This document shows, piece by piece, positions 21,766-33,592 of a DNA stretch of 45,407 bases. A program made the position numbers and the translations under genes. The notes under the pieces were generated by a model. That model was not told the DNA's origin and did no database searches. It saw nothing but the letters and a program-made list of their open reading frames with translations. Positions within the stretch are counted from its first letter, which is position 1, and each line of letters opens with the position of its first letter. Source of the DNA: Paramecium sonneborni (Eukaryota; Ciliophora; Oligohymenophorea; Peniculida; Parameciidae); NCBI GenBank assembly GCA_905182985.1, contig CAJJDN010000133.1:79133-124539 (forward strand), given 5' to 3'.

Positions 21766-23704
21766 TCAATTTTGTAATGCTTCTTATGCAAAAAATTTAA
21801 CATCTCTATCTGGATCTTCAATTAATTCATTGATTGATCTAAAAAAAATAAATGAAATTTATATTTACTATTTAATTTGATTCAAAGTTTATTAGTTATC
21901 AATTTTCTTTTATAAAGACTTCGCAACCTTAATAGCAACAAATCTAATATTTGGAACAGGATCTTTTAAACATTTTTAAACAATAGGCCATAATTTATCT
22001 TAAGCAACAGGTCCATCAACAGCAAAAGAAATTTGCTAGATAGCATAAAGTGCATTTATTCTATAGAGTGATCCAACATCTTTAGATAAGGTTTCAATGC
22101 ATTTAGATAAGAAAGTGCCAATAGCCCATTCTTATTTATAAGTAGCAATCAATGCTGGTAATTATGTTATTCCCATAGATCTAACTTCAGCTGCTCTATC
22201 TTTTAAAAACATAACAAAAACAGATTCTAATTGTTTATTAAAAACATCAGGATTTTTGACAGTCCTTAAAATATTAATATATAAAATAATACAAAGCTAA
22301 TTGTATGATCGTTTGCATTGTTTCTTTTCTTACTCTCCATTTAGGATCATCCATACATTTTTTAAGAAAAGGAACAAATTAATTCATAGCCTCTGGACCT
22401 ATAGCAGCTGCAAATTATCCTGCTGATTTAGCAGCATTTCTTCTTACATCCTAATTATCATCAGCCATAAGATCAATTAAATATTATTATAATTTGCTTT
22501 GACTATATTCTTTTGGTAAAAGTGTTGCAATTTAACCAATAACTTCACATGCATGTTCTAATATTAAAAACAATTTATACATTTAACTTAAGAAAAAGGA
22601 TCTTTTGATAATAATTATAAAAGAGGAACTATTAAATTTAATTTCTCTGGTGATACAAATTTGATGAACCTTGCTAAACTTCTAACAGCTATAACTCTGA
22701 CATCACATTCAGTATCTTTTAATAAATTAGAAAATATTTATATTAATGATGAATCAGCAATTTCTTTACCAACAGCTTCAGCTAACTATATTTTAATATA
22801 AATAATTATAAATTACATCTGCAAATATTTTGGACAATGCTAATCTTACTCTCCATGATTTATCTTCCGCTGATTAAATAATTAGAGGTAGAATATTTGT
22901 TTTATTTTCACCACTATTTAAAATTTTTGCTATATTCATTAAACTTTCCATGCATAATAATCTAACTTAATCTTGTTCATCTTAACATAATTATTTAAGA
23001 ACAGGAATCAAATCTTAGATTACATGAATCTTATCCATAAATTAAGCAATTTCACCAATTTTAGTAGCTACAGCTCTTCTTACCATAGGTGTTTCTTCAC
23101 TACATAACTCAGTAAATTTTCTAATCAATATTTAAATTTGAATTACTATCTAATTTTCTCCTTTTAATTGCCAGCTCTAGCATATAATGGACACATTAAA
23201 CAAACTGCTGAGACTCTACAAGTAAAATTAGAATCATTTGAAGCTAATTTAATTATCTATAAAATTATAAAAGAAATATGTTTACCATTGGCACAATAGT
23301 ATTAGCTATTTCATTGTCTTACAAAAATCCACATACTATTGCTATGGATTTTACAGCTTATTCTCTAACAACAGTTTCATCAAATCCTGCTAATTATTCA
23401 AGTAGAGATAATAAACACGCTGATTAATTTGGAATGATTTAACTATATTATTATTAAATATCGTTACGCAATATTTCCTAATTCTTCAGCTAATGCAAAA
23501 AGTACTTCATCATCCTCTTTCTTTAATAGTGCTATTTTAATATTTATTGCTATTACTTTCAAAATATGGTATTAATTATGACTTTATTTTATCACTACCT
23601 AACAATGTAGCAACAACTTTCACTCTATGCATAGCATTTACTTTTAAATAAACTTCTTCATTCTCCATGTCTTCTTTTAGAACCTCAAATGGATTTTCAC
23701 TCAT
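21766..23704 (-). CDS. PPP2R1: Protein phosphatase 2A 65-kDa scaffold subunit A (HEAT repeats)
   Basis: Nine exons, with introns 23532-23556, 23443-23467, 23257-23285, 23121-23146, 22786-22816, 22558-22580, 22265-22292 and 21839-21868, give 573 residues; animal and plant homologs are about 590. The whole protein is a HEAT-repeat solenoid. Diagnostic repeats are ETPMVRRAVATKIGEIAQFM, DEQDQVRLLCMESLMNIAKI, DKSWRVRLALSKIFADLAEA, DPKWRVRKETMQTIIQLALT, DPVPNIRFVAIKVAKSLQKK and the C-terminal DRDVKFFAQEALQN. This subunit holds the catalytic C subunit and exchangeable B subunits together. Eight introns removed by eye restore an uninterrupted match to repeat spacing. One intron (22265-22292) ends in AAG. 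Confidence 0.95.
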
Positions 23705-23942
23705 AATTAAATAAGATTTATATATATCAAAAAAATTATTTCTTCCTTATCAAAGAAAATTTATGAAATCAAATATTAATATCTCAAATTATTTACATTT
23801 CAAAAATAATCCATTTAATACAAAATATTTCAATTTTCATTAAATATTATTAAATATGATAGATACTTTCATATTTTATACATTTTAATAAAAAAAATTG
23901 GTTTGACAAAAATATTTTATATCTAATTTTAAAAATAATAAA

Positions 23943-24863
23943 ATGTAGCAATAAATAATATTAGGTTCCATTATTTTTTGTGCTTCATTTCTTTTAATTA
24001 TTTTAATCATTGGATGGGATGTTGTTGAAATTACTAATTGGGGTTTAAAGTGTAATTCAATTAGTAAATAATGTGATTAACAAATCTATGCTCCAGGGAG
24101 ATATTTAGTTGGTCCATTTAATTCCTTCTTTAATTTTCCTGGAAGTAGATAAACTATTGAATTCTCAGATGATAAAAGGGCATAAAGTCAACCTCTTAAA
24201 ACAAGAACTGCTGAAGGACTTACACTTAGTTTACATGTTTCATTTTAGTATTAACTAATTAAAAATGAAATTGCTAAACTTTATGCTCTAGGTGGATTAA
24301 ATTATGAAGCCACTTTTATAAGAATGGCAAGAGATACCATTTTATAAGCAGCAGGTAAATTTGAAGCACCTAAATATTGGGCAAACAGAAGAAACATAAC
24401 AGAAGCTATGTAAAAACAATTAGAAGATGAATTAAAAAAGGCTCATGCTAATTGTGTATCACTTTAAATTCTTGATATTGAATTACCTGATTAATATGAA
24501 GATTCTATTGTCTAAACATAAATTGAAGTCTAAAAAAAAACCATGAAATAATTTGAATAGAAAGCATAAATGATATTAAATGACATACTTGTTATGAGAG
24601 CATAAAATGATTAAGAAATCTTTGCCATACATGCTCAAGCTTAAGCAGATGCATTCACTATTACATAATCAGCATAAGCTACTGCTAATAAATTATTATT
24701 AGAAGCTGAATCTAAAAGTTATGAAATGATCTAAAAAAACTTAGAACTTACAAAAGATGAATTTAATCAATATTTATATTGGATTTCTGTTTAAAAATAA
24801 AAAAAAGCTAAATTAGTATTCAATCCCAACACTGTATTAACTTATAATCTTAATCATAATTGA
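23943..24863 (+). CDS. SPFH/prohibitin-domain membrane protein
   Basis: Single exon, 306 residues. One N-terminal helix (IILGSIIFCASFLLIILIIG) is followed by an SPFH (band 7)-type domain: PGRYLVGPFNSFFNFP, TAEGLTLSLHVSFQYQL, then YEATFIRMARDTILQAAGKF. A long Ala/Gln/Glu-rich coiled coil comes next (AHAQAQADAFTITQSAQATA), as in stomatins, erlins and prohibitins. These proteins oligomerise at membranes and organise microdomains or protease complexes. The DALTEDNV-type stomatin signature is only loosely matched, so the exact subfamily is open. It sits back to back with the PP2A scaffold gene (238 bp between starts). Confidence 0.85.
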
Positions 24864-24897
24864 ATTAATATCATTTACATTTTACATATATATTTAT

Positions 24898-25926
24898 TCA
24901 TAATTAGTAGTTGATTAATTCTCTTAAACGAAGGTTCTCTCGATTATATATCCTTACATCCTCAACTTAATTGGCTTTTATTAAATACTCTGTTAAAAAT
25001 TTCAATTCTTCATCTTTCTCATCAGAATTCCATTCCAATATTGGTATTCCATTATCAATTTATAAACCAAACGAATGAGCCAAATTATCCACTATTATGG
25101 CAGAACTTAAATCTATATCTTTTAGAGTTCTTAAATCTTTAATAAAAAATCCATTTTTTGTTTCCATACAATGATTTCTTGAAAATATTCCAATTATTTT
25201 ATTTTATTCTGGATCCAAATAATCTACAATAGTACTTGCATATGAAGGCGAAGAAGCTGTGAAAATAAAAATTGAATAAATTTCCGATAATTTATTTAAA
25301 AAGTAATTTGTATATGGTCTTACATTAAAACTTATTTAATTAATGTTAACTTAAGCTTACTCTTTACTACTACAACAATGAATTAGGGTTTCATCTAAAT
25401 CTAACAGAAGTATTTTTTATTTATTTTCTTCTTTTGGAACATCTATTTGACGAGATTTTATAAATTAATCACTCGGTCCTTTTAAACATTTGGTTGCATA
25501 TATCAAACCTCTTTAAGTTAATAAAAGATGTTTTTTTAGTGTAGTTTCTGAAACTGATTCACCAAATATTAGATGTCTAAATGGATGATTTTTCACAGAA
25601 ACTTCATATTGTTTTGAAGTTTTTAATTCAGCATCAGAATGATTCTACTTATTTGACAACACATTTTTAGCTGTATTAGTAAAAAGTTATTAAATTGTGG
25701 ATGGTTTTGGTTTGAATTTTGATTGTTGTGGTTTCTAAGGAGACTTAGCTGAAGGAGTTATTGGTGTACCACAATCAGAATCGTCAGTTTAAAACTCTTA
25801 TTTATGTTTTACAGAATTTATTGAATGAGGTGTTGTGCTTTCTCCATCATCAGAATAAAATTATGATTTCTTACTTGGCTTTGTCAGTGTCAATTTATGA
25901 GTATTATAATGTTATTTGGAATTCAT
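24898..25926 (-). CDS. SCP/FCP1-like HAD phosphatase (CTD small phosphatase family)
   Basis: Single exon, 342 residues. The N-terminal 165 residues are Ser/Thr/Pro/Lys-rich and probably disordered. The catalytic domain carries the FCP1/SCP signature ILLLDLDETLIHC (DxDxT, nucleophile first Asp), then FNVRPYTNYFL, IFIFTASSPSYASTIVDYLD, FSRNHC, FIKDLRTL, and the second Asp motif AIIVDNLAHSFGLQIDNGIP. Enzymes of this family dephosphorylate Ser/Thr on the RNA polymerase II CTD and other proteins. All catalytic motifs are present, so activity is expected. It is convergent with the SPFH gene, whose stop lies 34 bp away. Confidence 0.92.
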
Positions 25927-26105
25927 TTTTTAGTGTATGATATGTAAATATTTAATTTTATATGTCAAAATAAAATACTTATTAAATTTGAGATTTATTT
26001 TATTAGAAATATAAGATTTGATAACTTGTCGAGAATAAGTATTCATTCCATCTATCAGTACCCTTTTGTATTTTTTATCACATTATTAATAATTTTTATA
26101 ACACC

Positions 26106-26698
26106 AATGTTCAATAATTAGAAACATTAAATTTATAATTCACTCAATTATTAAATGAATCGATTAGTATTTTTAATAAAGAGATTAATACTAATTTATA
26201 GAAAATTAATAATTATGGTGATCGATTAAATAAAGTAGAAAAAAAAAATTATATAAAACTAAAAGACGAATTCAAAAAGTGAGCAAAAAAAATTATAATA
26301 GATATATATAATAATAATAAAAAAAAGAATACAAATAAATAACAGAAGTCATATAAAGAGATGATACCTAAGCTTTTAATAAATACTTATAAGAAAAAAA
26401 TAAAAATTTAGAAATAACCTTAAATTCCCAAATATAGTTATTGATTATCATCTAAAGTTATATTTAATCTTTTAAGTTGCACATCCAATTTTATATATTA
26501 TGTATAGAATAAAAATTATAAAATCAAATATATATTTATTTCTGTAAACTTTTCAATTCAATCATATAATATAGATTGCTTTAAAAAGATTTAAATTATT
26601 CAAAAGAACTAAAAATTAATTAGTTATCTTTTGATGTCAAAAAATTTTTAATTAATCAAATTCCATCCTATTCATTTTAAGAATGGTTATTATCTTGA
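26106..26698 (+). CDS. Coiled-coil protein, start unresolved
   Basis: With a 23-nt intron (26279-26301) one frame runs open to TGA 26696-26698. It begins NVQQLETLNLQFTQLLNESI and continues INTNLQKINNYGDRLNKVEK, then YIQQQQKKEYKQITEVIQRD and AFNKYLQEKNKNLEITLNSQ, and ends LSFDVKKFLINQIPSYSF. The helical heptad pattern is convincing in the first 110 codons. The middle is less so and may hide another intron. No in-frame ATG was found at the 5' end, so at least one upstream exon is missing from the model. The last 43 bases overlap the 3' end of the convergent gene. Family unknown. Confidence 0.5.
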
Positions 26699-28034
26699 TG
26701 AATTTCTGTCATTTCAAAAACAATAGAATCATTCACCTTAGAATGAGGAGCTTCTTCAGTTAGATTAAAGACATCAGCAGCTTTTCTAACACCAATTTAT
26801 TTTCCAAAATCTTCCCATTATTTATTCTCTCTATAAAATGTGTTTTGATTATATACTAAAAAATAAGCAGCAAATGCAGAGAACCTAAATAAAATTATGA
26901 AAATACAATACTCCCCAAAAGGCTCCAATAATTGAAATCATATCAAAGGATGTTTTATAAGTTAAAACAGAGATTTATTGTGTCTAAAAATAAATCTAAT
27001 TTAGATACCAATTCTGTACGAAATCCTATTTAATATGCATTGTAAGAACTATAAACACTAACATTAGTAATCCAACTGTTGATTTTTTCTGTACTTAAAA
27101 AGATTCGAATATCATCATTCCACCTTCTTAAGAAATCAGGCTTTATTGTATATTTTTCTAATTAAAAGAATATTTCAGTTCTAGGATATAAGCCAGGCAT
27201 TAGAAAGTATTAATAAGTTGAATATGGGACACTTTCTACAGCATTTCCCGTTGTAAGATCGAAGTTTGGTGAATTATCCCGAACGTATAATAAAATTCTT
27301 CCTCTTTTTAAAATAGATCAAGAATGTATACCCAGCAGCAATTTATGCAATTTCTTATTAACTCAAACAAGTCTGATTACCTCCTTCTATGCAGTATGTT
27401 ACTTAAATTCTTGGATATGTAAATATAGGAGTTTGATATAGAGCTCCTGACATATTTGCAGACTCACTTATGTACATATAAATGAAAATTACCTTGGACA
27501 TAAGATTGTGTAGTTAGATGCAGGAACCCAATCAGGATTACAAGTTTGTAACGGTATTTGTGTTCTTACATCTTTTTTTGAGACATCTTGAAATTTAGAA
27601 ACTTAAAACATTTCAAAATAGAAGATTGATGGATCATTTATGGTTTTTGAAAATCTAAAATATGATTCTATATAAATTTATACGGATCTCCAAAAAAGTA
27701 TCCAAAAGCTATATCTGGTAATGTTACATTTAGGGTGTCCAATATTTCTTCGTATTAATTTACTGTAGGACTATTATTTGTAATAAATGCTTAAAGCTCA
27801 AACTTAATTGATACCAACAAGTGTATAAATAAAATATGCTACAAAACAACCTATCATCAAAAGACTTCCATATAAACTTCTTCTAGATGATATCATTTCA
27901 GACTTAGGAACAGGCATGAATTTGAAAAAATCAAAAGACGCTATTAATCTTCTTTTCATTGTCACAATTTCTTTTGTTTCTTCTTCATTTTATTTTTTCT
28001 TATTTTATTCTTCCGAATTATTTTCAACTTACAT
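26656..28034 (-). CDS. Two-helix membrane protein with large Cys-containing lumenal domain
   Basis: Seven exons (introns 27790-27814, 27655-27683, 27467-27492, 27304-27331, 26984-27008, 26885-26906) give 407 residues. A charged cytosolic start leads to IASFDFFKFMPVP and helix 1 (LYGSLLMIGCFVAYFIYTLV). The extracytosolic domain of about 250 residues includes YFFGDPFSKTINDPSIFYFE, CNPDWVPASNYTILCPS, YCIEGGNQTC, RILLYVRDNSPNFDLTTGN and YFLMPGLYPRTEIFF. Helix 2 is MISIIGAFWGVLYFSAFAAY and a cytosolic tail ends in EQDGI. Six small introns restore one clean frame. Topology with N- and C-termini in the cytosol resembles P4-ATPase chaperones and some channel families, but no signature supports that. 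I leave the family open. Confidence 0.8.
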
Positions 28035-28204
28035 AAATTAAATATTATTTGACTTATTACTTTTATCATTTAAATTTTCTGATTTAAATTTCAGTATCTA
28101 AATAGTAATAACCAGTATTCATTAAGAAAGTAATTATATCTGATATATATATATATTTCTATATGGATTATTTATAACAAAATTTCAAAATTGATATTAT
28201 TGAT

Positions 28205-29065
28205 TCAAATCTATCTTCTTTTATAAAGTAGATTTATAAGCTATAATTTCAGCTTATAGATATATTTATCCATAACATGATGACTTTTTAGTTTTTCTAA
28301 ATCTTAATTTTCAAAATCTCTCAAAATATCAAAGATCAGCTGAGTACTTTCACATATTTCAATTTACTGAAACTTTTCTTTTAGAACATCATAAAAAGAT
28401 TGCTTTAAAACGTAATTTCTCGTTAAAAAAATGGGATTGATGTGTATTGATTCATCTTGATATTAAATTAAGTCATCTATTTTTATTTTAATAATTTGCT
28501 ACTGCTTAAAAGTGTTAAATCTAATTCAAGTACTCTTATTATAAATCTACACAGTTCTCTAATATTAATTGTAAAATTGTGATAAATAAATTTTTTTGTC
28601 TAAATACTTAATTTATTTTACAATAATCCTTAGTTTGTATATATCATTAGACTAATTATCAATTTGAATTTTATTTATCGGCATTACCAATCCATTATAT
28701 GAACGTTTAATCTTTTGAATTGCTTATTTTAATTCTTTCACTAAAATATCTATTTGAGTTAATACTATTTGGAAATACAAGAGTTTGTCTATAGTACTAA
28801 GCATTATCTAAATCAGAGAAAATTAATTCATATACAGGTTCATCAATAATTTTTTCATTAAATTTAGTGAAAGAACCATTTTCAGTCAAACATTAAGAAT
28901 TGCCGGATAATGGAGATTATAAGGTATGAATCTAATTTTGATAGAATATAGATTTACCTGTTACAAACTTTCAAGTTCTTAATTGCTAATTTAGTTATTT
29001 AGAATCAAACATTATTTTTATTCACATTTTTGTTATTTTAAGACAGAAAAGCATTGCACAAACAT
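28205..29065 (-). CDS. Helical protein, weakly syntaxin-like
   Basis: Four exons (introns 28932-28957, 28808-28835, 28521-28550) give 258 residues. The central part is heptad-rich: YFQIVLTQIDILVKELKQAI, QKIKRSYNGLV, YKLRIIVKQIKYLDKKIYLS, QFYNQYQRTVFNTFKQQQII. A later helix, QSFYDVLKEKFQQIEICEST and LIFDILRDFENQDLEKL, has the rough order of a syntaxin: Habc, linker, SNARE-like helix. There is no C-terminal membrane helix, which most syntaxins have, so the assignment is weak. The first 30 residues (MFVQCFSVLKQQKCEQKQC) are uncertain; the start was chosen as the only in-frame ATG upstream of clear coding sequence. Confidence 0.5.
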
Positions 29066-29538
29066 TTTATTCGTAATTTCAAACTTTTTTTTATATATAT
29101 TAACACACTTCGATTTGTATTCTATTTATTTGCAGGCATAACCAAAAAGCCGGGAAAAACATATCAATTTCACTAAATTTCTTTTTTGTACAAAAATACA
29201 ATGTGCTGCAAATAAGTTCCATGAAAAATCTTACATCTTTATTACAAAAACTATCAAATGTTTTTATAAAACTGTTTCTTAATACTTAAACTAAAATAAT
29301 TATAACAATGATTGCTATTTGAATACTAAGTATAGGAATCAAAGTATCAATTGATAATAATTATAATAATTTCATAAAAATTTATAATTTTTTTATTAGA
29401 TCTATTCATTAAATATATTTTGATTTAAATATACAAATAGAATTTGTAAGCCTCTAAGAAAGAAGTAATGAAAAGAAAGTAAGGAAGAATGAAATGAAGA
29501 AATGAAGAATGAAATAAAGATAATTAATAATAAAATTA
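29066..29538. other. AT-rich intergenic stretch
   Basis: About 470 bases between divergent genes. No coding frame of convincing composition. A purine-rich run at about 29455-29520 (repeated GAAAGAA/GAATGAA words) is the only textural feature. Confidence 0.5.
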
Positions 29539-29700
29539 ATGTATTTAAAATATTGGATTTTGTACCCAGCTATAACAGGATGCTTCATAGGGATAGGACA
29601 TTTTATAGCATATTATCTATCAAGAGTGTTAATGAATCAAGTCTGGTTTAGAAATGCGATGAAATACTTAATGATTAATGATGAGTATAAAATTAAATGA
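29539..29700 (+). CDS. Very small single-helix membrane protein
   Basis: 53 residues: MYLKYWILYPAITGCFIGIG followed by HFIAYYLSRVL and a short charged tail (FRNAMKYLMINDEYK). The hydrophobic helix directly after a short N-terminus and the small size recall accessory subunits of mitochondrial complex I such as NDUFA1, but similarity cannot be judged by eye. The composition is better than chance frames nearby, and it ends at a genuine TGA. It could also extend through an intron that I could not place, or be a fossil like its downstream neighbour. Confidence 0.4.
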   Translation: MYLKYWILYPAITGCFIGIGHFIAYYLSRVLMNQVWFRNAMKYLMINDEYKIK

Positions 29701-29704
29701 ATCA

Positions 29705-30002
29705 ATGTTGTGATATCGTTTATCAATGCAATTTAATGAGATGTTATGAAAGGGATTAAACTTGGTGAGAATGAACTTTCGATCTTCTATAGTATTCCAA
29801 ATAATTGAGCTAATTTGAACTGATAGATGTTGGATCTGGTTTTGAATTGTTGGAAATTCAAGTATTATTATAAGGAGCAAAAATTGTTTGCTTTTAGGAT
29901 TAAAATGTAAATACTTATCTTATAGTAATATTAAGCTATTTGAAATTGAACTACCTTAAGAATAACAAGAATCACACATTTCACAAAATTATAAATTATT
30001 GA
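29705..30002 (+). pseudogene. Pseudogene of a METTL18/HPM1-like methyltransferase
   Basis: One frame reads CDIVYQCNLMRCYERDQTW, TGA (29766-29768), Glu, TGA (29772-29774), TFDLLQYSKQL, then IDVGSGFELLEIQVLLQGAK and IVCFQDQNVNTYL. In the protein-histidine methyltransferase HPM1/METTL18 family the same order is seen: an EGGxKxWECTFDLL segment, a DLGCGxGLLGI SAM-binding loop, and HFQDYN. The second TGA sits where Cys of WECT is expected. The glycine loop is also damaged (GSGFE). Two stops plus a degraded SAM site make this a pseudogene. Family assignment rests on the QDxN and DVGSG context. Confidence 0.65.
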
Positions 30003-30183
30003 AAAGAAGAGATAATAAATAAAAAAAGGAGTTAAAATGAATGTATTATTATTTGATATAATTTAGTTTTGAATATATTTATTTGAAAAAGAATGATTAG
30101 TGTTTATTGATTAAAAAAGTGATAGGAATTAAATGAATGATAAAATTTTAATAAATTTTAAATATAAAAAATTGTGATTTATA

Positions 30184-31017
30184 ATGCCACAACACGATTA
30201 TATTGAACTTCATCAAAAAAGATTTGGTAAAAGACTTGATACAGAAGAAAGAGCAAGGAAAAAGGCAGCTAGACAACCTCATGAATTGGCAGAGAAAGCT
30301 TAGAATCTAAAGGGTCTTAAAGTATAGAAATGAAAATATTTAACAGGCCAAAATGTTTAATAAGGAAAGATTTAAAGAGAAAGCTCTAATGAAAAAATAA
30401 ATGTTAGCTCATGAAGAGAAAGATATAGAAGTTAATGTAGAAGATGTAAAAGATGGAGCTGTTCCTACATATTTATTAGATAGAGAATAATAGCAATAGT
30501 CAAAAGTATTAACAAATATGTTGAAATAAAAAAGGTAGAATATATTATTATTAAATAATTAAGATAAGAGAAAGCAGGTAAATGGGATGTTCCTATTGCT
30601 AAAGTAAAATAGATGTCAGAAGGAGAAATGTTTTAAGTAATAGAGAGTGGGAAGAGAAAATAAAAGAGTTGGAAAAGAAGAATAAATAAGGTTTGTTTTG
30701 TACCAGAAACATTTACTCGTAAACCTCCAAAATTTGAAAGGTATATAAGACCTACAGGATTACGTTTTAAAAAAGCAAATGTTACCCATCCTGAATTGAA
30801 AACAACATTTAGTTTACCATTATTGGGAGTGAAGAAAAATCCATAATCAGCTTTGTATACAACACTTGGTGTAATTACAAAAGGAACTGTAGTAGAAGTT
30901 AATGTAAGTGAATTAGGTTTAGTAACTTAAACAGGTAAAGTAATTTGGAGTAAATATGCTTAAGTAACAAATAATCCAGAATTAGATGGATGTATTAATG
31001 CTACATTGCTTGTTTGA
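30184..31017 (+). CDS. NSA2: Ribosome biogenesis protein NSA2 (TINP1)
   Basis: Three exons (introns 30322-30346 and 30535-30563) give 259 residues; the human protein has 260. The sequence is conserved throughout: [130 protein letters not shown] and the C-terminus [18 protein letters not shown]2 acts in the nucleolus in maturation of the 60S subunit (27SB pre-rRNA processing). Many TAA/TAG codons fall at Gln positions, which directly demonstrates the genetic code. Confidence 0.97.
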
Positions 31018-31116
31018 TTTTTTTAACAGTTCATATAATTATCTATATAAATTAAATTAAGAGTCTCCATTAATTATAAATATTGTGTTAAGATAAATAA
31101 ATATATATTTATTTCA

Positions 31117-32669
31117 ATGAGTAAGAATAAACCAAAACCAACTGATGCCAAACCATAGTTATCTAGTATTCTTTCTCTTTTTTATTATCAATAGAAGCTG
31201 AATTGGAGGCATAAAATAAGGCCAAATAGGTGAATGATGTTGAAAATGAAGCATACAAGGTATTATAATTCTGAAACTTCTCTAGAAATAAATGAGAGAA
31301 GAAATTAGATTACTTAAAACAGACATAGATTCTGAAGAGAAATTACTTTCTTAATATCAATAAGAAAGAGAAAAGATTAATTACAACTGGATTATTGCTA
31401 AAAAAGAATTGGATGATAAAAAAAGTGATTTTATTAATAAAGAAAGAGAAATACAAGATTTAAAAGAAAACCACTTTATGCAATTGAATCTTTATAAACA
31501 AAAGTAAAGTTTATTTTGTTATTTTAGAATTAAGCATCTCTTATTTTAAAATTAGGATTAATAAAGCGATCTAAGAAAAGATGTAGAAGTCACTCTAAAA
31601 TAATTAGAAGATGATCATAGAATGAAAGATAGAGAATTAAAGACAGATATTAGATCTTTGAAAGTTTAATAAAAAGAAGCTGATTTAGCTTAAAATGATT
31701 ATATGTTTGCACTTAAAACAGAATATGATCGTTAAGCTACTTAATTAAGATAGAATTTTGAAAGATAAGCAAATGATTTAAAAGAAAAATATCATTTAAA
31801 AATGGAAAAATTAAGAAGAGAAATGGAAGAGGCTAGAAATAATCAAATTAAAATTCTATAAGAAAAAAAAGATTTAAGAATATAATAATTAACAAAAGAG
31901 CACTCTAAAAAATATACAGAAATTAAAAATTATTATTCTGATATTACTGCTACTAATTTAGATATGATTAAAAGTTTAAAAAATGAAATTACAGATCATC
32001 AAAAAAAAGAAGAAAAGGATAAAAAATTATTGTAATCAATTGAAAATGAATCTAAAAATTTAAATGAACCACTCAAAGCAATTAAAGAAGAAATTAAATT
32101 CTTAATTAAAGAAAAAGAAGAGTAAGCTCAAGTTGTATAATAGAAGGAATAACTTAAACTTAAAATAGATGAACTTGAAAAGAAATTTAGAAATTTAGAA
32201 TATGAATATGAAGTTAAATTATAACATTTTCAATATATGGAAAGAGAAAAGAAATCACTTGAAGATAAATTCAATTAAACTATATAATCAATTTAATAAA
32301 AAACTGGTTTACAAGTAAAATTTATATTTATATTAAATTAGAATTTGATTTTAGAAAAGAAAACTGCTGCAATCTAAGAAGAACTTGAAATCAAAGAATT
32401 ACAATTAAATCAAGTATTATAAGGAGCAAATATAGATCAAAATAGTATTAGTAATTAATATATTATTATTTTTAGATATAATCACAAGATAGTATTAAGA
32501 AATTGATGTCTAAAAATCAGCTCAAATTGCAGAATTATAATAATAATTAACATAAATAAGAAAAGCTCATTCTCATATGGTTAAAGCTTATGATGGTAAA
32601 TTAGCTGAATTTGTAATTCCTGTTGAAGAACTTGGATTCGATCCATTAGTGCCAACTTTTACAGAATGA
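31117..32669 (+). CDS. DRC4: Dynein regulatory complex subunit 4 (GAS8)
   Basis: Six exons (introns 31166-31194, 31260-31285, 31504-31527, 32315-32341, 32451-32475) give 473 residues, the usual size. It is coiled coil nearly end to end. GAS8 landmarks are KQKIKHLLFQNQ, SKKYTEIKNYYSDITATNLD, MIKSLKNEI, LNEPLKAIKEEIKFL, LQHFQYMEREKKSLEDKF, and the conserved C-terminal piece KAHSHMVKAYDGKLAEFVIP with EELGFDPL. DRC4 is part of the nexin-dynein regulatory complex that links outer doublets and controls ciliary bending. It starts about 100 bp after NSA2, in the same direction, with its own promoter expected in that gap. Confidence 0.92.
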
Positions 32670-32792
32670 GTTGCATATATTATATTAAATTAATTTATGT
32701 AATGTTAAAAAAAAGAACATAATTTTACAATTTATTCAAAAATTATTTAAAAGAATAGATCTATCATTTTTATTAAAGAATATAAATAATTT

Positions 32793-33592
32793 ATGTCTGC
32801 TTTCTAAGTTGAATAAGAAGCTTCAAATGTTATAAAGTATTAGTTACCCAAATCAAAATAAGAATGATTTTTTAAAATTTGATGTAAATTCCTTAAGCTT
32901 TGACTGAGCATAATGCTCAAGAGAAATAAAAAGAATATTATTAATTAAGAGAATCTGAAGCAAAGAAAGCTTTCTCAAAATTTGGTTAACTCTTTCATAT
33001 AAGATATAATAGAGTAAATTTGTTTTACTTAATTTTATTCATCAAATTCTTTCTAAAAGAAGATTGTTTTCAAAGGTCAAGAAGTACCATTTCTAAGTAA
33101 TTAATGATTAAACTTCTTCATATGATAATATTGGCTTTAAAAAATATGCAATTACGATTAAGTCCTTTTATATAAAGTTTATAAGAGAATATATTTGCTC
33201 ATTTATGGAATTAAGAGTAAAAAATATATTTATATTTCTTATAGAAAAAGTTATTAGCTTATGTAATGAACTAAAATATTTAGGTTATAAATGAATTCAT
33301 TGAAAGCCATGTTGAAAAATCTTAATAAAGAATTCTTCTTCAAATATTAGAAAATGTCAACATTATTTAATATAGAAAAAACAAGATTTAACATATCAAA
33401 TATATTTATTAGAAATAAAATTATTTATTAATTGGGATTTTTTGAACTCAAACTTAAAATGCTATTACAAACAGAATTTAATATACTTTTAGATTCATAA
33501 AAATCTTATAAATATTTTAAACCTAAAGATAACCTTTTTTCATTTTTATACAGGACAAGAATATCAATCCAACACAAGAAAGGAGAATAATG
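32793..33592 (+). pseudogene. Decayed or unresolved gene after DRC4
   Basis: Coding-like pieces occur in changing frames: MSAFQVEQEASNVIKYQLPK, ALTEHNAQEKQKEYYQLRES, EAKKAFSKFGQLFHIRYNR, IVFKGQEVPFLS, IKLLHMIILALKNMQLRLSP, FIQSLQENIFAHLWNQE and VINEFIESHVEKSQQRILLQ. Introns at 33213-33240 and other sites join some pieces but not all, and TGAs remain between them. The order suggests one helical protein of 200-250 residues, now broken. The family was not recognised. Confidence 0.4.

Noticed and set aside
29668..29880. Minus-strand 70-codon open frame
   Set aside because: It lies antisense to the methyltransferase pseudogene, which shows the recognisable motifs; composition is Ile/Asn-rich chance.
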